Shown here piece by piece: positions 8,078-16,759 of a DNA stretch of 64,000 nucleotides. How positions within the stretch are numbered: position 1 is the stretch's first letter; each line of letters opens with the position of its first letter. This DNA comes from Ktedonobacter racemifer DSM 44963 (GTDB taxonomy: Bacteria; Chloroflexota; Ktedonobacteria; Ktedonobacterales; Ktedonobacteraceae). The notes beneath the pieces are model-generated. The model was not told the origin of the DNA. It searched no databases and saw nothing but the letters and a program-made list of their open reading frames with translations. A program made the translations under genes and the position numbers. The stretch is from contig NZ_ADVG01000005.1 in NCBI RefSeq assembly GCF_000178855.1, positions 434,001 through 498,000 of the forward strand. Direction: 5' to 3'.

Positions 8078-10467
8078 CTGTTGTGATGGGGCGGCTCTGT
8101 TGTTCCGTTGGAAAGGGAGCGGGCAGTCCGTTTCAGCGGGGCGCGCCCGGGTGGTTGCTTCGGCCGTGGCCCTGCCTGGATCCGTGGCGTGGGCCGGATG
8201 ACGGCTTCCTGGGTGGAAAGGGTGATGTTCTCGCTCTCATGCCAGACCGCCAGCGGCTCGCCTTCCAGAAGCGCATACCTGACCTCGGTCGCCGTGATGT
8301 CCACACCGATGCGACGGTTGCGGAACACCACGTGGAAGGCGATCCGGGTGATCCCCTCTGGCAGCCTGGGGGCAAACGCGAGTGAATCGCCGCGCAGGCG
8401 CAGTCCTCCGAAGCCAGCGACCAGGGCAGTCCAGGTTCCCAGCAGCGACGCGATATGGAGACCGTTGCACGTGTTTTGCGCCAGATCATAGAGATCCAGA
8501 AACGCAGTCTCGGCGAGATAGTCATACGCAAGCTGCAGGTGACCCACCTCCGCCGCGATGACGGCCTGCGTCGCTGCTGAGAGCGAGGAATCGCGGACGG
8601 TCAGCGGCTCGTAGTAGGCGAAGTTGCGCGCCTTCTGCTCGGGAGAAAAGGCATCCCCTCGCAGGTGCATGGCCAGGACGAGATCGGCCTGTTTGACCAC
8701 CTGCTTGCGATAGAGGTCAAAATACGGAACGTGCAGGAACAACGGGTACTGCTCTGGTGTGGTATCCGCGAAGTTCCATCGCTTGTACGAGGTAAAGGCG
8801 TCATCCTGAGGGGTAACCTGGAGATCCTGGTCATAGGGGATGAGCATCTTCTCAGCGGCCTCGCTCCAACTGGCCATCTCGTCCGCGTCTACCCCGAGAG
8901 CGCGGGCCACCTGAGGATGGCGCCTGGCTGCTTCTGCCGCGGCGCGTAAGTTCTGCTGGGCCAGCAGATTGGTATAGACGTTGTTGTTCGCCAGGGCGCT
9001 ATACTCGTCGGGGCCAGTGACGCCATCGATGCGGAACTGCCCATGGGCATCGAGGAAGCCGAGCGAGTGCCACAAGCGCGCGGTTTCGACGAGTAATTCC
9101 AGGCCCACCTCCTGCTCGAACGCGCGATCGTCGGTGCATGCGACGTAAAAGGCCACCGCGTACGCGATATCCGCGTTAATATGAAACGCGGCCGTCCCCG
9201 CTGGCCAGTAACTCGAACACTCCTCGCCATGAATCGTTCGCCAGGGAAAAGCGGCGCCGCGCAGCCCGAGCTGGCGAGCACGTTCCCTGGCCAGCGGGAG
9301 GGTCGAGTGACGCCAGCGCAGGGCGTCGGCGGCAGCGGAAGGGACGGTCAGGGTCACAGAAGGCAGGACAAAGATCTCGGTGTCCCAAAAGGTGTGCCCA
9401 TCATAGCCGGGTCCGGTCAATCCCTTTGCTGGGATCGGGTGCTGCTCTCCTCGGCGGCACGCCTGGAGCGTGTGGAACAGCGCGAAGCGCACGGCTTCCT
9501 GAAGCTCCGCATCGCCTTCAATCTCGATACCTGCATTCTTCCAGAACTCGTGCAAAAAGTCACGCTGCTCCGCGAGCAGCCCCTCCCAGCCCGTGGAGCG
9601 GGCAGCGGTGAGCGCGGCGATGAGCTGATCGTGGATGGCTGATTGCGAGCGCCGGCTCGACCAGCCATAGGCGAGAAACTTGATGATCCGCAGTCGCTCA
9701 CCTGGCCGCAACCGCACGCTGACGGAGACGCGGGCGATGTTCGGGATACTCTCCGCTTCCATCGTCGTCCCCTCCGGCCCCTCGACCAGATGATCCATCG
9801 CCGCGCCGATACGCAGGCGGCTGGCCCGGGTGTGATGGATCAGGAGTCCACGCAGGTTCTGAACCCTATGCTCCTCGCTTTCAAGGGGGGCCAGGGAAAC
9901 GGTGCCCGCTCGCGGATCTGTGCCGGCATCCGGCAGCGCCTCATTCGCCACGAGCTCCGATTGCACTACGATGTGCACAGGATCCTCAAGCGGCTCAACT
10001 TCATAGCTGATCGCCGCGATGGCCCGCTGGGTAAAGGAAACCAGGCGGATCGACGACACCTTGACCGAGCGGCCGGTCGGAGAGATCCACTTGGCGGTCC
10101 GGCGCAGGACCCCTTCGCGCAGGTCGAGTTCCCGCTCATGGCTTTGAAGCCGACCATACCGGATGTCAAACGGGGTATCATCGACCAGGAGGCGGATGAT
10201 TTTGCCATCGGTCACGTTGATGATCGTCTGCCCAGATTCAGGATAGCCATAGGCTCCTTCTGGATACGGCAGGGGATGGAGTTCATACAACGCATTGAGA
10301 TAGGTGCCGGGAAGACCACACGGCTCTCCTTCATCCAGGTTGCCACGCAACCCGATGTGTCCGTTGGAGAGGGCGAATACCGACTCGGTCTGTGCCAGCA
10401 CATCAAGATTGAGTTCCCTCTCGTGAATGGTCCATGCTTCGACGGCGAGAGCCGGTTGTGTGATCAT
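8074..10467 (-). CDS. Glycoside hydrolase family 65 phosphorylase/hydrolase
   Basis: From the ATG at 10467 (AGGGAG upstream) the product has 797 aa, normal for GH65. The N-terminal beta-sandwich (NGHIGLRGNLDE) leads to an (alpha/alpha)6 barrel with GYDGHTFWDTEIF and the catalytic acid in GVTGPDEY, Glu near residue 488. The family phosphorolyses or hydrolyses alpha-glucosides such as maltose, trehalose, kojibiose or nigerose; specificity cannot be read here. The frame is open further upstream but that part runs over a ferredoxin relic, so the longer start at 10572 is rejected. With the GH2 mannosidase and MFS transporter at the window's end it suggests disaccharide use. Convergent overlap with the histidine kinase. 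Confidence 0.9.
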   Translation of the reverse strand: MITQPALAVEAWTIHERELNLDVLAQTESVFALSNGHIGLRGNLDEGEPCGLPGTYLNALYELHPLPYPEGAYGYPESGQTIINVTDGKIIRLLVDDTPFDIRYGRLQSHERELDLREGVLRRTAKWISPTGRSVKVSSIRLVSFTQRAIAAISYEVEPLEDPVHIVVQSELVANEALPDAGTDPRAGTVSLAPLESEEHRVQNLRGLLIHHTRASRLRIGAAMDHLVEGPEGTTMEAESIPNIARVSVSVRLRPGERLRIIKFLAYGWSSRRSQSAIHDQLIAALTAARSTGWEGLLAEQRDFLHEFWKNAGIEIEGDAELQEAVRFALFHTLQACRRGEQHPIPAKGLTGPGYDGHTFWDTEIFVLPSVTLTVPSAAADALRWRHSTLPLARERARQLGLRGAAFPWRTIHGEECSSYWPAGTAAFHINADIAYAVAFYVACTDDRAFEQEVGLELLVETARLWHSLGFLDAHGQFRIDGVTGPDEYSALANNNVYTNLLAQQNLRAAAEAARRHPQVARALGVDADEMASWSEAAEKMLIPYDQDLQVTPQDDAFTSYKRWNFADTTPEQYPLFLHVPYFDLYRKQVVKQADLVLAMHLRGDAFSPEQKARNFAYYEPLTVRDSSLSAATQAVIAAEVGHLQLAYDYLAETAFLDLYDLAQNTCNGLHIASLLGTWTALVAGFGGLRLRGDSLAFAPRLPEGITRIAFHVVFRNRRIGVDITATEVRYALLEGEPLAVWHESENITLSTQEAVIRPTPRIQAGPRPKQPPGRAPLKRTARSLSNGTTEPPHHNS

Positions 10468-10618
10468 CGGTCGTTTCTCCCTTTGACTCCAGGAAGGGAC
10501 GAATTGGGGCAGAGTCATATGCGAGGACTTCTTCCCCATGAAAGCGAAAGACTTTTGGCGCCAGAAACACACACCGCCCAGAGTTCTGACAGCGTGTCAG
10601 ATCCACCACAACCCTCAT
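10403..10618 (-). pseudogene. Ferredoxin N-terminal relic
   Basis: An ATG at 10618 with AAGGAG upstream opens a 71-aa frame whose first 40 residues (MRVVVDLTRCQNSGRC, then VFRFHGEEVLAYDSAP) match single-cluster 3Fe-4S/4Fe-4S ferredoxins that serve cytochromes P450. After about residue 40 the similarity stops and the frame runs into the GH65 start. The final Cys-Pro cluster ligand of the family is missing, so it should not bind a cluster. It marks a deletion that joined a ferredoxin gene to the GH65 gene. Confidence 0.65.
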
Positions 10619-10734
10619 GTCAACGCTCCTTCATACCCTACTATTTCTGATCCACCTCCGTGGATGAGAGGCTCCTTCATAGTATGAACCCAGGAACAAA
10701 AATCAACCAAAAACTGAGAGCCAGGTTATGGGTC

Positions 10735-10768
10735 AATGTAGCGCTGTGTTTCATCTCAGCGCTACATT
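10735..10768. promoter_or_regulatory. 12-bp inverted repeat between divergent genes
   Basis: Arms AATGTAGCGCTG at 10735-10746 and its complement at 10757-10768, loop 10 bases. It sits between the leftward ferredoxin relic/GH65 unit and the rightward DUF302 gene, so an operator or a leader hairpin is possible. No T-run follows. Confidence 0.45.
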
Positions 10769-10896
10769 AAGGATGTATTCGCATAATCTAGAAAGATGAT
10801 TGATGAGAGATGTTGAGAGAGAAGCAATCATGTTTCCCCTTTTCAACACGACCCGATCTCTCCCATCTTCCTATTTCAAAAGAAAGGGCAAAAAGC

Positions 10897-11400
10897 ATGT
10901 CTCCTTCAGAACAGCAAGTCCTTGCTGACCACGTGGTCGTCGAGACCACACAAGCATTCGATCGTGTCATTGAAGCATTTGAGAGGCAAATCGGGCGCAA
11001 GGGACATGAGGCGTATCAGCACGTCGTCACGTCTAGTCGTACACCAGAAGAGCTCACACAAGGCATCGAGCAGCTTTTGGGATCAAGCGGGTTCATGGAG
11101 TTTTTTGCTATTGATCACGGGGAGTGGTTCTCTCACCTTATCCATCCTCTCAAAGCAAAACTCTATGTTATTGGCAATCCACTGATTGCGCAGCACTTTT
11201 TAAAGTACTCGGCTAAGGCAGGACTCTATGTCCCGATTCGGGTACAGGTGTATGAAAATACCCGGGGAAACACTTGTCTCAGTTATGATCGGCCATCCTC
11301 TTTGCTGCAAATATGTGCGGTGACGGAGGAAGAGTTTGTGCAAACCGCAGCGGACCTGGATCAAAAAGTTACGCACCTCGTCCAGAAAGCTGCCTCTTAG
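10897..11400 (+). CDS. DUF302 domain protein
   Basis: The ATG at 10897 is preceded by AAAGAAAGGG; the open frame starts earlier (10810) but without a site. The 167-aa product resembles DUF302 proteins: a segment FAIDHGEWF in the first half and a C-terminal VPIRVQVYENTRGNTCLSYDRPS. A related 169-aa protein is encoded at 35971-36480 with the same order of elements (TSDFMLFKTVEH, then PLRFVVYEDE, then YDN). The fold is small alpha/beta; the function is unknown. Soluble, no signal peptide. It stands alone, followed by an IS-filled region. Confidence 0.75.
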   Translation: MSPSEQQVLADHVVVETTQAFDRVIEAFERQIGRKGHEAYQHVVTSSRTPEELTQGIEQLLGSSGFMEFFAIDHGEWFSHLIHPLKAKLYVIGNPLIAQHFLKYSAKAGLYVPIRVQVYENTRGNTCLSYDRPSSLLQICAVTEEEFVQTAADLDQKVTHLVQKAAS

Positions 11401-11463
11401 ATCGGGTAGCTGTGAGGCTGCCCGATTACAATAAACGAGCCAGAAAGCCCCGGTCATTCATGC

Positions 11464-12902
11464 CTGTCTTTTACCCACAATTTACAATCGTATAGAATGG
11501 AGAGATGAAAACGCAAGAGATTCTGGACCCAGAGCAATGGGCAGAAGCTACCTTTGGACAGACGCAACTGAAAGACATGCGCCGCACGAGGCGGGCCGTG
11601 ACGACAGCGGCTCACATGGCCGAGGAGCCCGCAGCCTCGCTGCCAGCCCAGGCGCAGACCTGGAAAGATGCAAAAGCCGTGTATCGACTGCTTGATGAAC
11701 CCAATGTCACCTTTGATGCGCTGATGCAACCCCATTGGCAACAGACACGCCTGCGCATGGATACCTTGCCACTTGTGTTGCTGGTACAGGATACGACGGA
11801 CCTGGATTTGAGCCATCGGCGCAAAATGAGCGGCTTGGGAGAAATCGGCAATGGGAATGGGCGTGGGATGTACCTGCAAACCGTCCTGGCCGTTGAACCG
11901 GACAGCCGGGCGGTGCTGGGGTGTGCCTATCAATGTCCCTTCATTCGCATTCCTGCACCCAAAGGCGAAACTCGAGCGCAGCGGTGCAGGCGCGAGAAAG
12001 AAACCGATATCTGGCACCAATGTGTCCAGCACATTGGACCCTCTCCCGCATCGAGTGTGCGGGTGCAGGTAGCAGATCGTGGAGCCGATATCTTTGAGTT
12101 CCTGCACGTTTGCCGAAGCATCGATACGCACTTTGTTGTGCGTGCGACGCAAGATCGGCGTGTTCAAACCCAGGAGGGAACGCTCGGGTATCTCTTTGAG
12201 CAGGTCCGTTCGCAGCCAAGTTCGGACGTGCGTCCGTTTGATCTTCCCGCTCGGCATGGGCACCAGGCTCGTTCTACCACGTTGTATCTGTCGTGGACCT
12301 CTCTTGAACTGCTGCCACCGCGCAATGATAGCCGTCTCAACAAACTTCCTCCCTTGCCTGTCTGGGTCATTCGGGTGTGGGAAGAAGGGGCTCCAAAAGG
12401 CGAAGAGCCGCTCGAATGGATTCTGTTGACCTCTCTGGTCGGGACAACTTGTGAGCAAGCCTGGCAACGGGTCGAGTGGTATCGCGCTCGCTGGCGGGTG
12501 GAGGACTATCACCATTGCCTCAAAACGGGATGTCGTATCGAAGAGCGGCAAGTCCAAAGCGCCGAGCGCCTGATCCGCTTGCTGGGAATGCTCTCTCCTC
12601 TCGCCGTGCGTTTGTTGCAAGTGCGTGATCTCTCCCGTCAAGCGCCAGAAAGCCCGGCCCATGAGGTCATCGAGCCAGAAACGCTCACGATCCTGGCTGC
12701 TCACGTCGGTCTCTTGCCTTCCACCATGACGGTTGAGACCTTCTGGACAGAGATTGCGCGCATGGGAGGGTTCTTGGCGCGTCGAGGTGACGGGCCTCCT
12801 GGCTGGAAAACCCTTTGGAAGGGCTGGCTCCACTTGCAGGCACTGCTTGAGGGCGCTCATTTGGCTTTTCACCTCCGTTTGTAAAATGTGGGTAAAAGAC
12901 AG
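11464..12902 (+). mobile_element. IS4-family insertion sequence, IS50-like
   Basis: Terminal inverted repeats of 24 bp: 11464-11487 (CTGTCTTTTACCCACAATTT...) and 12879-12902 in complement, one mismatch. The first bases resemble the IS50 outside end (CTGACTCTTATACACAAGT). An 11-base direct repeat GTCATTCATGC flanks the element (11453-11463 and 12903-12913) and is the likely target duplication. One transposase gene fills the element. Ends, duplication and gene are intact, so it may be active. Confidence 0.88.
11505..12884 (+). CDS. IS4-family transposase
   Basis: A 459-aa DDE transposase of the IS50/Tn5 kind. The N-terminal DNA-binding part has AKAVYRLLDEPNVTFDALM; the first catalytic Asp is in QDTTDLDLSH, the second in VADRGADIFEF, and the signature Y-(2)-R-(3)-E-(6)-K is exact at Tyr326, Arg329, Glu333 and Lys340. 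It performs cut-and-paste transposition through hairpin intermediates in its family. Start at the ATG 17 bases inside the left repeat, with GGAGAG just upstream. A broken relative lies at 43850-44765. The 508-aa frame on the other strand is antisense noise. Confidence 0.93.
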   Translation: MKTQEILDPEQWAEATFGQTQLKDMRRTRRAVTTAAHMAEEPAASLPAQAQTWKDAKAVYRLLDEPNVTFDALMQPHWQQTRLRMDTLPLVLLVQDTTDLDLSHRRKMSGLGEIGNGNGRGMYLQTVLAVEPDSRAVLGCAYQCPFIRIPAPKGETRAQRCRREKETDIWHQCVQHIGPSPASSVRVQVADRGADIFEFLHVCRSIDTHFVVRATQDRRVQTQEGTLGYLFEQVRSQPSSDVRPFDLPARHGHQARSTTLYLSWTSLELLPPRNDSRLNKLPPLPVWVIRVWEEGAPKGEEPLEWILLTSLVGTTCEQAWQRVEWYRARWRVEDYHHCLKTGCRIEERQVQSAERLIRLLGMLSPLAVRLLQVRDLSRQAPESPAHEVIEPETLTILAAHVGLLPSTMTVETFWTEIARMGGFLARRGDGPPGWKTLWKGWLHLQALLEGAHLAFHLRL

Positions 12903-12907
12903 GTCAT

Positions 12908-13099
12908 TCATGCCGGGGATGAATGGCTGTTCCTTGTTTGGGGCTTGGGTGGTGTAGGATGATACGTTGGATCGTCCCACAGAAGAAAAGCATCAACCGC
13001 ACGCCGTACTAATTCCGCAACCGGAACACCCTCTTTCTCAGCTTGCTCTTGTAATTTTTCGTGTTGTTTTTCATTCAGATAAATGTTTGTACGCTTCAT
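12908..13099 (-). CDS. Ribbon-helix-helix (CopG/Arc-like) protein
   Basis: A 63-aa protein starting at the ATG at 13099, five bases after GAGGTG. The N-terminus MKRTNIYLNEKQHEKLQEQA is a classical ribbon-helix-helix with a beta-strand followed by two helices (VPVAELVRRAVDAFLL). Such proteins bind DNA as dimers and often act as antitoxins or autorepressors. It is divergent from tnpB at 13178 with 78 bases between starts, so it could control tnpB. Its stop codon lies in the target duplication of the IS4 insertion, so the C-terminal tail (NSHSSPA) may have been changed by the insertion. Confidence 0.8.
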   Translation of the reverse strand: MKRTNIYLNEKQHEKLQEQAEKEGVPVAELVRRAVDAFLLWDDPTYHPTPPKPQTRNSHSSPA

Positions 13100-13177
13100 T
13101 CTTTCACCTCTTGCATACATCAAGATTTTGGTGTATAATATACCACAGCAAAAGGGAAGGAGCAAGAGAGAGAGAGA

Positions 13178-14377
13178 ATGCTGATCTACGAGTACAAGCT
13201 CGACGGCAACACTGCCCAGTATAGCGCCATCGGCGAGGCCATCAGAATCACTCAATGTATCCGTAACAAGTGCCTGCGCCTCTGGATGGATACTCGTGGC
13301 ATCAACAGGAACGATCTGCAATGCTACTGTGCTGAGCTTGCCAAAGCGTACAGCTTTGCCACACTGCTCAATTCCCAGGCACGGCAATCGGCTGCTGATC
13401 GCGCATGGGCTGCGATCTCTCGCTTCTATGAGCATTGCCGCAATCAGAAGCCAGGCAAGAAAGGCTATCCCCAATTTCAGCACGATTGCCGCAGTGTGGA
13501 GTACAAACAGACCGGATGGCGGCTTGAGCCTGATGGAAAGCATATTATCTTCACCGATGGCTGTGGCATTGGGCGACTACGTCTGATAGGCTGTCGTGAT
13601 CTGGCGACGTGCCCTCTTCCACAGATGATGCGGGTACGTCTCCTCAAGCGTGCAGATGGCTACTATGCTCAAGTTCTTGTCAAAGCGGAGAGGCATGGAG
13701 AGCATGTGCCAACAGGCAAGCAGACTGGCATCGATCTCGGACTCAAAGCGTTCTTGACTGATGCCCAAGGCAACACCGTCGCCAACCCGCACCATCTGAG
13801 AAAGGCCGAACGCAAGCTCAAGCGGTTGCATCGTCGCCTTTCTCGCACACAGAAGAAGTCAGCCAACCGCAAGAAGGCCAGGAAGAAACTTGCAAAAGGC
13901 TATCTCAAGGTCCAGAGGCAGCGTGAAGATTTCGCCAGAAAGACGGCGAACGCGCTTATCACCTCTCACGATCTGATTGCCTATGAACACCTGAGAATAG
14001 CCAATCTCGTAAAAAACCGCAAGCTGGCAAAATCGATCAGTGATGCAGCCTGGGGCCGCTTTCTCCAGTGGCTCAACTACTATGGATCGATGCATAGCAT
14101 ACCAGTTATTGCGGTCGAACCAGCTTTCACCAGCCAGGATTGTAGCGCCTGTGGGGCACGCGTCAAGAAGTCGCTCAGTGTGAGGACGCATATCTGTCCC
14201 TCCTGTGGCGTGGTGCTTGACCGCGACCACAACGCCGCGCGCAACATTTTAGAGAAAGCCTATCGTACTGTCGGGCAGACAGGAACGGGTGAGGCGCAAG
14301 CCCCACCGAACGCTTCTGGACAGACCGCCTCTACTCGTTCTGGTCGCAGGGCCAGAGCGGGCAAGCGGGCTGGATGA
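13178..14377 (+). CDS. tnpB: TnpB RNA-guided nuclease (IS1341-type)
   Basis: A 399-aa protein with the split RuvC active site of TnpB: Asp186 (GIDLGL), Glu270 (YEHL) and Asp350 (DRDHNAARN). The zinc finger is CSACG...CPSCG just before the last Asp. The length is normal. TnpB proteins cut DNA guided by an omegaRNA that overlaps the 3' end of the gene; here that RNA should end at the hairpin near 14410. A basic C-terminal tail rich in Arg follows. All catalytic residues are present. It belongs to the element at 11433-14415. Confidence 0.92.
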   Translation: MLIYEYKLDGNTAQYSAIGEAIRITQCIRNKCLRLWMDTRGINRNDLQCYCAELAKAYSFATLLNSQARQSAADRAWAAISRFYEHCRNQKPGKKGYPQFQHDCRSVEYKQTGWRLEPDGKHIIFTDGCGIGRLRLIGCRDLATCPLPQMMRVRLLKRADGYYAQVLVKAERHGEHVPTGKQTGIDLGLKAFLTDAQGNTVANPHHLRKAERKLKRLHRRLSRTQKKSANRKKARKKLAKGYLKVQRQREDFARKTANALITSHDLIAYEHLRIANLVKNRKLAKSISDAAWGRFLQWLNYYGSMHSIPVIAVEPAFTSQDCSACGARVKKSLSVRTHICPSCGVVLDRDHNAARNILEKAYRTVGQTGTGEAQAPPNASGQTASTRSGRRARAGKRAG

Positions 14378-14385
14378 AAGAAGAA

Positions 14386-14415
14386 TCCCCCTGGATGTAT
14401 CCGGGGGAGTGTCAA
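14386..14415 (+). ncRNA. Right-end hairpin / omegaRNA 3' end of tnpB element
   Basis: GAATCCCCCTGGAT, two bases, then ATCCGGGGGAGTGTCAA forms a stem with one bulge right after the tnpB stop. The same module (ATGAAAGAAGAATCCCC ... GGGGGAGTGTCAAG) occurs on the minus strand at 49018-49062, which identifies it as a mobile-element end. The 5' limit of the guide RNA is not visible without folding. Confidence 0.6.
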
Positions 14416-14604
14416 AGCATACGTCTTTTCGGCCACGGTGAAGTTGCCAATCAGGTAATTTCGACTTCGTCCGCTTCTAAGTTCTTCATGTTTTTCATAT
14501 TTTTCATATTTCTACCTTCGCTCCAAGATTCTTGGTGGTTGAATACTCAGTCCTTCAGAAATAGCTTTGCCGTTTCACTAAAGCCGTCACTGATGGGTCT
14601 TGAA

Positions 14605-15110
14605 TCATTTAATGTCCAGGAAACAACCGTTGATAGCCCTCGGCAAACTGGTGGTAAGATGCCGTGTCGAAGGCCGCGTCGGTGACCGGGTAGAACAGCA
14701 TCTGCAACAGGATGTCTGGCTCCCCGCACTCACCGTCGCCATGTTGTCCCAGGCGCTGTCGCCAGCTACAGCTAGCTGCTCGACATCCAAGCCATGTTCC
14801 TGCTTGGAGCTCTCGACCCACCGCGCCACCATGCAGCACGCCTCGAGGGCTGTCGGATAGCTCACCTCCGGGCAGAGCCGTTACACCGGGAAGACGACGG
14901 TAGCCCCGGCTCCGACCGCGAGTTAGTGCACCGGCCAGTCATGTCTCCGCGGGCTGCCGAAGACCCATGACCGGCACCATGGATATACACGATGACCGGC
15001 AGCGGCGTCTGCGCGTGCTGGGACCATCTATCATGGTCAGGTCTTCCATATCGACCGCGGGCTTGCGAACCTTGTCAGATTGCTCCTCATTGAGAACGAT
15101 TGTCGTGGGC
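14605..15110 (-). pseudogene. Alpha/beta-hydrolase (HSL-type esterase) relic
   Basis: Read in several frames on the minus strand, this stretch gives GPSTRRR, then VIVYIHGAGHGSS, a proline/valine-rich segment, SYPTALEACCMVARWV, VEQLAVAGDSAWDNMAT and FYPVTDAAFDTASYHQFAEGY. This is the order of a hormone-sensitive-lipase-type esterase, with the nucleophile elbow GDSA. The oxyanion HG(A)G part and the elbow are shifted by frame changes, and the C-terminal third with the catalytic Asp and His is gone. At least three frameshifts make it non-functional. It lies immediately downstream of the drug exporter and may once have been in its operon. Confidence 0.7.
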
Positions 15111-15145
15111 AGCCTGTTTTTGATGAGAAATGTACAAAGTCGAGC

Positions 15146-16735
15146 TTAGATTTCTCCCGACGCAGGAACGAGCTCTTCCGGCGTATCTGATGGAATATCT
15201 TTGTCGGCTTCCACGTGTCTCGGGACCTTGAGTAACAACGCGCAGACACCCCCGGTAAAGAGTAGTAGCGTCCCAGTAGTCAGGAACGAGATATGCAGGG
15301 AATCAGTAAACGCTTGATTAATGACCTGATGGAGCACGTGTGAGGCAACAGGGAGGCTTCCAGAGAACTGAACCTGGCCTCCTTCTGCCCCGGCACTGGC
15401 GATGGTGGCGACCATCTTCTGACTGATTGACCCTGGAATACCCAAATTGGACAGCTTGCTGAAAAGATTGTTGATAAATTGTTGTTCCACCAGCGCACCC
15501 AACAACGCAATCCCGAAAACACTGCCAATCTGACGGCTCGTGTTCAGTACCGCAGAACCCAACCCTGCTCGATGTTGTGGAATGGTGGAGAGTCCAGCCG
15601 CCGTGAGCGGACTGAGCATCAGGCCAAAGCCAATCCCGTACATCCCCTGATTCCACCAAATGTTCGCATAGCTTGTGGTAGGATCCAGGCGGATCAGGAG
15701 CAGCAGCGCGACCCCAGAAAGCAGCGCACCCAGCGTGATAGGAACACGTGGGCCAAAGCGTGCAGCCACTTGTCCGGCGACTGGTGCCGTTAGGAATATC
15801 CCCATAGAGGATGGCAGCGTGCGCAGACCAGCATCGAGCGCTGAATATCCTTGGACGCTCTGGAAATATTGTGTCACGAAAAAGACTGTGCTCAGGAGAG
15901 CAAAACCGACAACGGCTGCCGCTGCATTCGCAGTAGAAAAGACGACGCTTTTGAAGAGCTGCAACGGCAGCAATGGCTCACGCACACGTGCCTCCACAAC
16001 CAGGAACGCAATGAGAAAGGCGGCAGCGCTAGCAAAGAGAGAGAGGATCAGTGGAGAAGTCCAGCCGGCTGACTCGCCCTCAATCAGGGCATAGGTGAGC
16101 GAGGCTAGTCCGGCGATCGCTAGTACCTGGCCAGGTAGATCAAGGCGGCGAGCGTGTGGATTACGTGACTCCGCCAGGATACGCCAGCCCAAAATGAACA
16201 CCAGCGTACCAATAGGCAGATTGACAAAGAAGATGGCAGGCCAGTTGGAAACTCGAATGAGCACACCACCAACCACCGGGCCCGCTGCCAGAGCCAGCCC
16301 AGAGATGCCGCTCCAAATACCAAGAGCCTGGGTACGTTCTTTGTGATCGGTGAAAGCTGCAACAAGAAGCGAAAGACTGCCTGGAGAAAGCGCTGCCCCC
16401 CCTGCGCCTTGCAAGGCGCGCCCGGCAATGAGCAGTTGCAGATTGGGCGCCAAGGCACACAGAGCCGATCCAAGCGTGAAACCAATCAGACCAATAAGAA
16501 AGAGGCGCTTGCGCCCAAAGCGATCACCCAAAGACCCTGCGGTCAGTAAGAGGGCAGCGAAAGGTAGCGTATACGCATCGACCATCCATTGGAGGTCTGT
16601 CAGGCTTGCATGGAAATCAGTTTGTATGGTAGGCAGCGCAACGTTGACAATCGACGTATCGAGCAACACCATAAAGAAACCAACACAGGTAATAATCAAG
16701 ATGGCCAATTTTCTGGCCCGGTCTTGCGCAAACAT
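15146..16735 (-). CDS. DHA2-family MFS drug exporter
   Basis: The ATG at 16735 has GAGGA four bases upstream; the frame remains open to 17047, but that extension belongs to another decayed gene. The 529-aa product fits 14-helix drug:H+ antiporters (EmrB/QacA). Motif A appears as GSLGDRFGRKRLF and motif C-like AAGPVVGGVL follows; the first helix is LAILIITCVGFFMVLLDTS with the conserved LDTSIVNVALP. It should export hydrophobic compounds across the inner membrane. The C-terminal loop before the last helix is long. No regulator is adjacent upstream. Confidence 0.9.
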   Translation of the reverse strand: MFAQDRARKLAILIITCVGFFMVLLDTSIVNVALPTIQTDFHASLTDLQWMVDAYTLPFAALLLTAGSLGDRFGRKRLFLIGLIGFTLGSALCALAPNLQLLIAGRALQGAGGAALSPGSLSLLVAAFTDHKERTQALGIWSGISGLALAAGPVVGGVLIRVSNWPAIFFVNLPIGTLVFILGWRILAESRNPHARRLDLPGQVLAIAGLASLTYALIEGESAGWTSPLILSLFASAAAFLIAFLVVEARVREPLLPLQLFKSVVFSTANAAAAVVGFALLSTVFFVTQYFQSVQGYSALDAGLRTLPSSMGIFLTAPVAGQVAARFGPRVPITLGALLSGVALLLLIRLDPTTSYANIWWNQGMYGIGFGLMLSPLTAAGLSTIPQHRAGLGSAVLNTSRQIGSVFGIALLGALVEQQFINNLFSKLSNLGIPGSISQKMVATIASAGAEGGQVQFSGSLPVASHVLHQVINQAFTDSLHISFLTTGTLLLFTGGVCALLLKVPRHVEADKDIPSDTPEELVPASGEI

Positions 16736-16759
16736 TCGTTCCTCCACAAAGATAAGTAT

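Larger units (their letters stand above)
11433..14415 (+). mobile_element. IS200/IS605-type tnpB element, interrupted by an IS4 element
   Basis: The left end is a hairpin region beginning AAACGAGCCAGAAAGCCCCG at 11433 and resuming at 12903, because an IS4-family element occupies its loop. Inside are a leftward ribbon-helix-helix gene and a rightward tnpB. The right end is the CCCCC/GGGGG hairpin at about 14386-14410 just after tnpB. No tnpA (Y1 transposase) is present, so movement would need a transposase in trans. The same left-end hairpin occurs before another tnpB at 44864. Confidence 0.65.

Noticed and set aside
9643..10650. 335-aa frame on the + strand
   Set aside because: Shadow of the GH65 gene and the ferredoxin relic on the minus strand; low-complexity Arg/Asp-rich sequence typical of antisense frames.
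11454..12980. 508-aa frame on the - strand
   Set aside because: Antisense to the IS4 transposase, whose catalytic Y-R-E-K motif is exact.
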